A stretch of 64,000 bases of DNA from the NCBI RefSeq assembly GCF_030499575.1, contig NZ_JASTLC010000001.1:10006001-10070000 (forward strand). Direction: 5' to 3'. This document shows, in pieces, positions 62,094-64,000 of the stretch (within the stretch, counting starts at the first letter, position 1; each line of letters begins with the position of its first letter). Under the pieces are notes generated by a model. That model made no database searches, had not been told where the DNA came from, and was given only the letters and a program-made list of their open reading frames with translations. This DNA is from Streptomyces sp. DG2A-72 (lineage in GTDB: Bacteria; Actinomycetota; Actinomycetes; Streptomycetales; Streptomycetaceae). The position numbers were made by a program, and so were the translations under genes.

Positions 62094-63784
62094 GCGGAGC
62101 GCAGGCGCTGGTGGGCCAGTTGGAGCGGGACGGCGTCCGTCATGTCTTCGGCGTGCCGGGCGTCCAGCTCGACCACGTCCTGGACGCCCTGGCCCGCGCC
62201 CGGGCCGCCGGAGGGCCGATCGAGTACATCGCCGCCCGGCACGAGCAGGGCGCGGCCCACATGGCGGAGGCATACGCACGGACCACCGGGCGCCCCGGCG
62301 TCTGCCTGGTCGTCCCCGGCCCCGGCGTGCTCAACGCCCTGACCGCGGTGGCCACCGGGTACGCGTGCTCGTCGCCGATGCTGTGCGTGGCGGCGGACAT
62401 CCCCTCGGGGCTGGCCGGCCGGGGACTGGGCATGCTGCACGAACTGCCCGACCAGGACGGCCTCTTGGCCTCCGTCACCAAATGGTCGGCGCGGGCCGAA
62501 GCCCCGGCCCGGATCCCCGGACTCGTACGGGAGGCGATACGGCAGTCACGGTCCGGCCGCCCGAGGCCGGTGGCCCTGACCATCCCGGCGGATGTGCTGA
62601 CCGCGCGAGCGGAGATGGAACCGGAGCGTGCGGGACCGGGACAGGACGACGGCAGGCTGGGCGCGTCCGGCGTGGCAAGGACGTTCACGGAATCGGAGCA
62701 GGACGTCGTCGCGCAGATCACCGCCGTGCTGCGGACCGCACGCCGCCCCTTGATCTACGCCGGCGGCGGCGTGCTCGCCTCACGGGCCGGCACCGCCCTG
62801 ACCGCCCTGGCCGAGGAGTTGTCCGCCCCGGTCGTCATGAGCCGCAACGCGGGCGGCGCCGTCCCGGCCCACCACCGGCTCGCCTTCCCCAGCCTGGCCG
62901 CACCCCGGCTGCTGCCCACCGCTGACGCGGTACTGGTCGTGGGCAGCCGCTTCATGACTCCCCGCGGCACAGCCGTCCCGACCCACCCCGAAGCGACCGT
63001 CGCCCTGGTCAACGCGGACCCCGCCGACCTCGGCCCGCCCCGCCGCGCCGACCTCACCCTGTGCGCCGACGCCCGGACGGTGTTGGAGGACCTGCGAACC
63101 GCACTGCCTGGTACCTCGGCACCACCTTCAGGACCGGAGCCCGGGTGGCCGCCCGGCGAGCTGGCCGACGTACGCGCCTGGTGCGCACGGAAGGTCGAGG
63201 GCGTCGAACCGCAATGGTCGTACGTCCGCGCCCTGCGCGAGGCGATCCCGGACGACGGCTTCCTGGTCAACGAGCTGACCCAGGTCGGCTACCTGGCCGC
63301 CGTCGGCTACCCCGTCCACCACCCCGGGACCTTCCTCACCCCCGGCTACCAGGGCACCCTGGGCTACGGCTACCCGTCGGCGCTCGGGGTGAAGGTGGGC
63401 AACCCGGACCGGGCCGTCGTCTCCATCAACGGCGACGGCGGATTCTGCTGGAACATGCAGGAACTGGCGACCGCCCGCAAGTACGGCATCGGCGTGACCG
63501 CGGTGGTCTTCAACGACAACGCCTACGGCAACGTCCGGCGCATCCAGGCGGACGAGTTCGAGGGACGGTTCATCGGCAGCGACCTGACCAGCCCCGACTT
63601 CGTGCGCCTCGCCGAGTCGTTCTCGGTGCCCGCCGTCCGGGCCGAGACCCCGGCACGGCTCGCCGGGGCTCTCAAGGACTGCCTCAGCGAACCAGGTCCC
63701 TCACTCATCGAGGTACCGGTGACCGAGATGCCCAGCGTATGGCCACTGCTGCTCGGCGGCTCACCGGGTTCGGTCCGTGACTGA
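62084..63784 (+). CDS. Thiamine-diphosphate-dependent enzyme, acetolactate synthase-like
   Basis: 566 residues. Pyr domain with GVRHVFGVPGVQLDHVLDAL and the catalytic Glu in YIAARHEQGAAHMAEAYART; middle domain ARRPLIYAGGGVLASRAGTA; PP domain with the ThDP motif from SINGDGGFCWNMQELATARK to VVFNDNAYGNVR. Could be an acetolactate, glyoxylate or 2-hydroxyacyl synthase/decarboxylase; substrate cannot be told. Start ATG 62084 lies within the antiporter's last codons, so translation is coupled. Confidence 0.93.
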   Translation: MELSGAQALVGQLERDGVRHVFGVPGVQLDHVLDALARARAAGGPIEYIAARHEQGAAHMAEAYARTTGRPGVCLVVPGPGVLNALTAVATGYACSSPMLCVAADIPSGLAGRGLGMLHELPDQDGLLASVTKWSARAEAPARIPGLVREAIRQSRSGRPRPVALTIPADVLTARAEMEPERAGPGQDDGRLGASGVARTFTESEQDVVAQITAVLRTARRPLIYAGGGVLASRAGTALTALAEELSAPVVMSRNAGGAVPAHHRLAFPSLAAPRLLPTADAVLVVGSRFMTPRGTAVPTHPEATVALVNADPADLGPPRRADLTLCADARTVLEDLRTALPGTSAPPSGPEPGWPPGELADVRAWCARKVEGVEPQWSYVRALREAIPDDGFLVNELTQVGYLAAVGYPVHHPGTFLTPGYQGTLGYGYPSALGVKVGNPDRAVVSINGDGGFCWNMQELATARKYGIGVTAVVFNDNAYGNVRRIQADEFEGRFIGSDLTSPDFVRLAESFSVPAVRAETPARLAGALKDCLSEPGPSLIEVPVTEMPSVWPLLLGGSPGSVRD

Positions 63785-63801
63785 GCCCTCCGGGGCGGTC
63801 A

Positions 63802-64000
63802 TCAGCCCACCTCCGGGAAACCGGCCCGGCCGCCGGCGAGTGCCATGTCCTTTTGGAACTGGACCATCTCCATCCGGCGCGCCTGGGGGTCGGTCTCTTT
63901 CCAGAAGGCGTGCATCAGTACGGCGGTCGGCACGAGGAAGACGATCAGGAGCAGCGCCCCGAGGTCCGGCCACACGCCGAGGAGAACGCTCAGCCCGCCC
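63802..64000 (-). CDS. DoxX-family membrane protein, C-terminal part only
   Basis: The frame runs off the right edge. It reads ALLLIVFLVPTAVLMHAFWK, ETDPQARRMEMVQFQKDMAL and AGGRAGFPEVG before the stop. HAFW...DP..R..EMVQF.K and a preceding TM helix are typical of the DoxX family. Members include quinone- and redox-associated membrane proteins. Convergent with the TPP enzyme; gap of 17 bases. Confidence 0.75.
   Translation of the reverse strand, partial: GGLSVLLGVWPDLGALLLIVFLVPTAVLMHAFWKETDPQARRMEMVQFQKDMALAGGRAGFPEVG

Overview
The window is GC-rich actinomycete DNA, almost certainly Streptomyces or a close relative. The grounds are strong third-position GC bias, frequent GTG starts, GTGA/ATGA gene overlaps, and typical Streptomyces families (SARP/BTAD regulator, MocR, PP2C phosphatase, many ECF-type sigma factors). 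It looks like accessory or chromosome-arm DNA: about a third of it is insertion sequences, transposase relics and genes broken by frameshifts or truncation. I recognised no tRNA, rRNA or CRISPR array.

Layout. 1-8.3 kb: a frameshifted enoyl-CoA hydratase and an SDR; two same-orientation copies of one IS, each with a 5-bp target duplication, bracketing a dihydrofolate-reductase-like gene; SnoaL and VOC genes; and a frameshifted ketoacyl synthase III. 9.0-14.3 kb: a tightly overlapping three-gene operon made of a caspase-like protease fused to a STAND NTPase, a 14-repeat WD40 sensor, and an alpha/beta hydrolase. This resembles a bacterial NLR/apoptosis-like conflict system and is the most interesting locus. 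It is bracketed by two decayed 2'-5' RNA ligase-like fragments and by a Tn3 relic. 15.3-19.2 kb: a composite IS5+IS110 element carrying a VOC gene, then an abutting IS630. 19.2-25.1 kb: PhzF, enoyl-CoA hydratase, a divergent MocR regulator, a second type of IS110 and a two-TM protein. 25.8-33.5 kb: PQQ sugar dehydrogenase, an HNH endonuclease relic, a ricin-like protein, an unknown gene pair, a sigma factor with a membrane partner, IclR and PP2C. 33.9-39.7 kb: a graveyard of truncated genes (PucR, IS701, NAD-binding reductase, integrase), an IS481, and the second, inverted IS5+IS110 element, whose cargo is an HflX N-terminal-domain protein. 40.3-43.7 kb: PEP-mutase-like enzyme and two SDRs (one lacking its catalytic residues) opposite a SnoaL-tailed sigma factor. 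44-52 kb: an IS701 relic, a truncated secreted protein, an MFS exporter, and an AfsR-type SARP flanked by two paralogous SDRs. 52-54.6 kb: Tn3 and IS5 relics, one fused in frame to a transglycosylase domain. 55-64 kb: a secreted serine hydrolase, then a compact five-gene oxidative operon (FAD monooxygenase-like, FMN hydroxy-acid oxidase, divergent P450, cation/proton antiporter, TPP enzyme) and the end of a DoxX-like gene.

Working together. The caspase/STAND, WD40 and hydrolase genes are translationally coupled and probably make one sensor-effector device. The five oxidative genes are also coupled and probably make one small-molecule pathway. The twin IS5+IS110 elements, inverted about 21 kb apart, share their transposase half and differ in cargo, which suggests cargo exchange and a route for inversion of the DNA between them.
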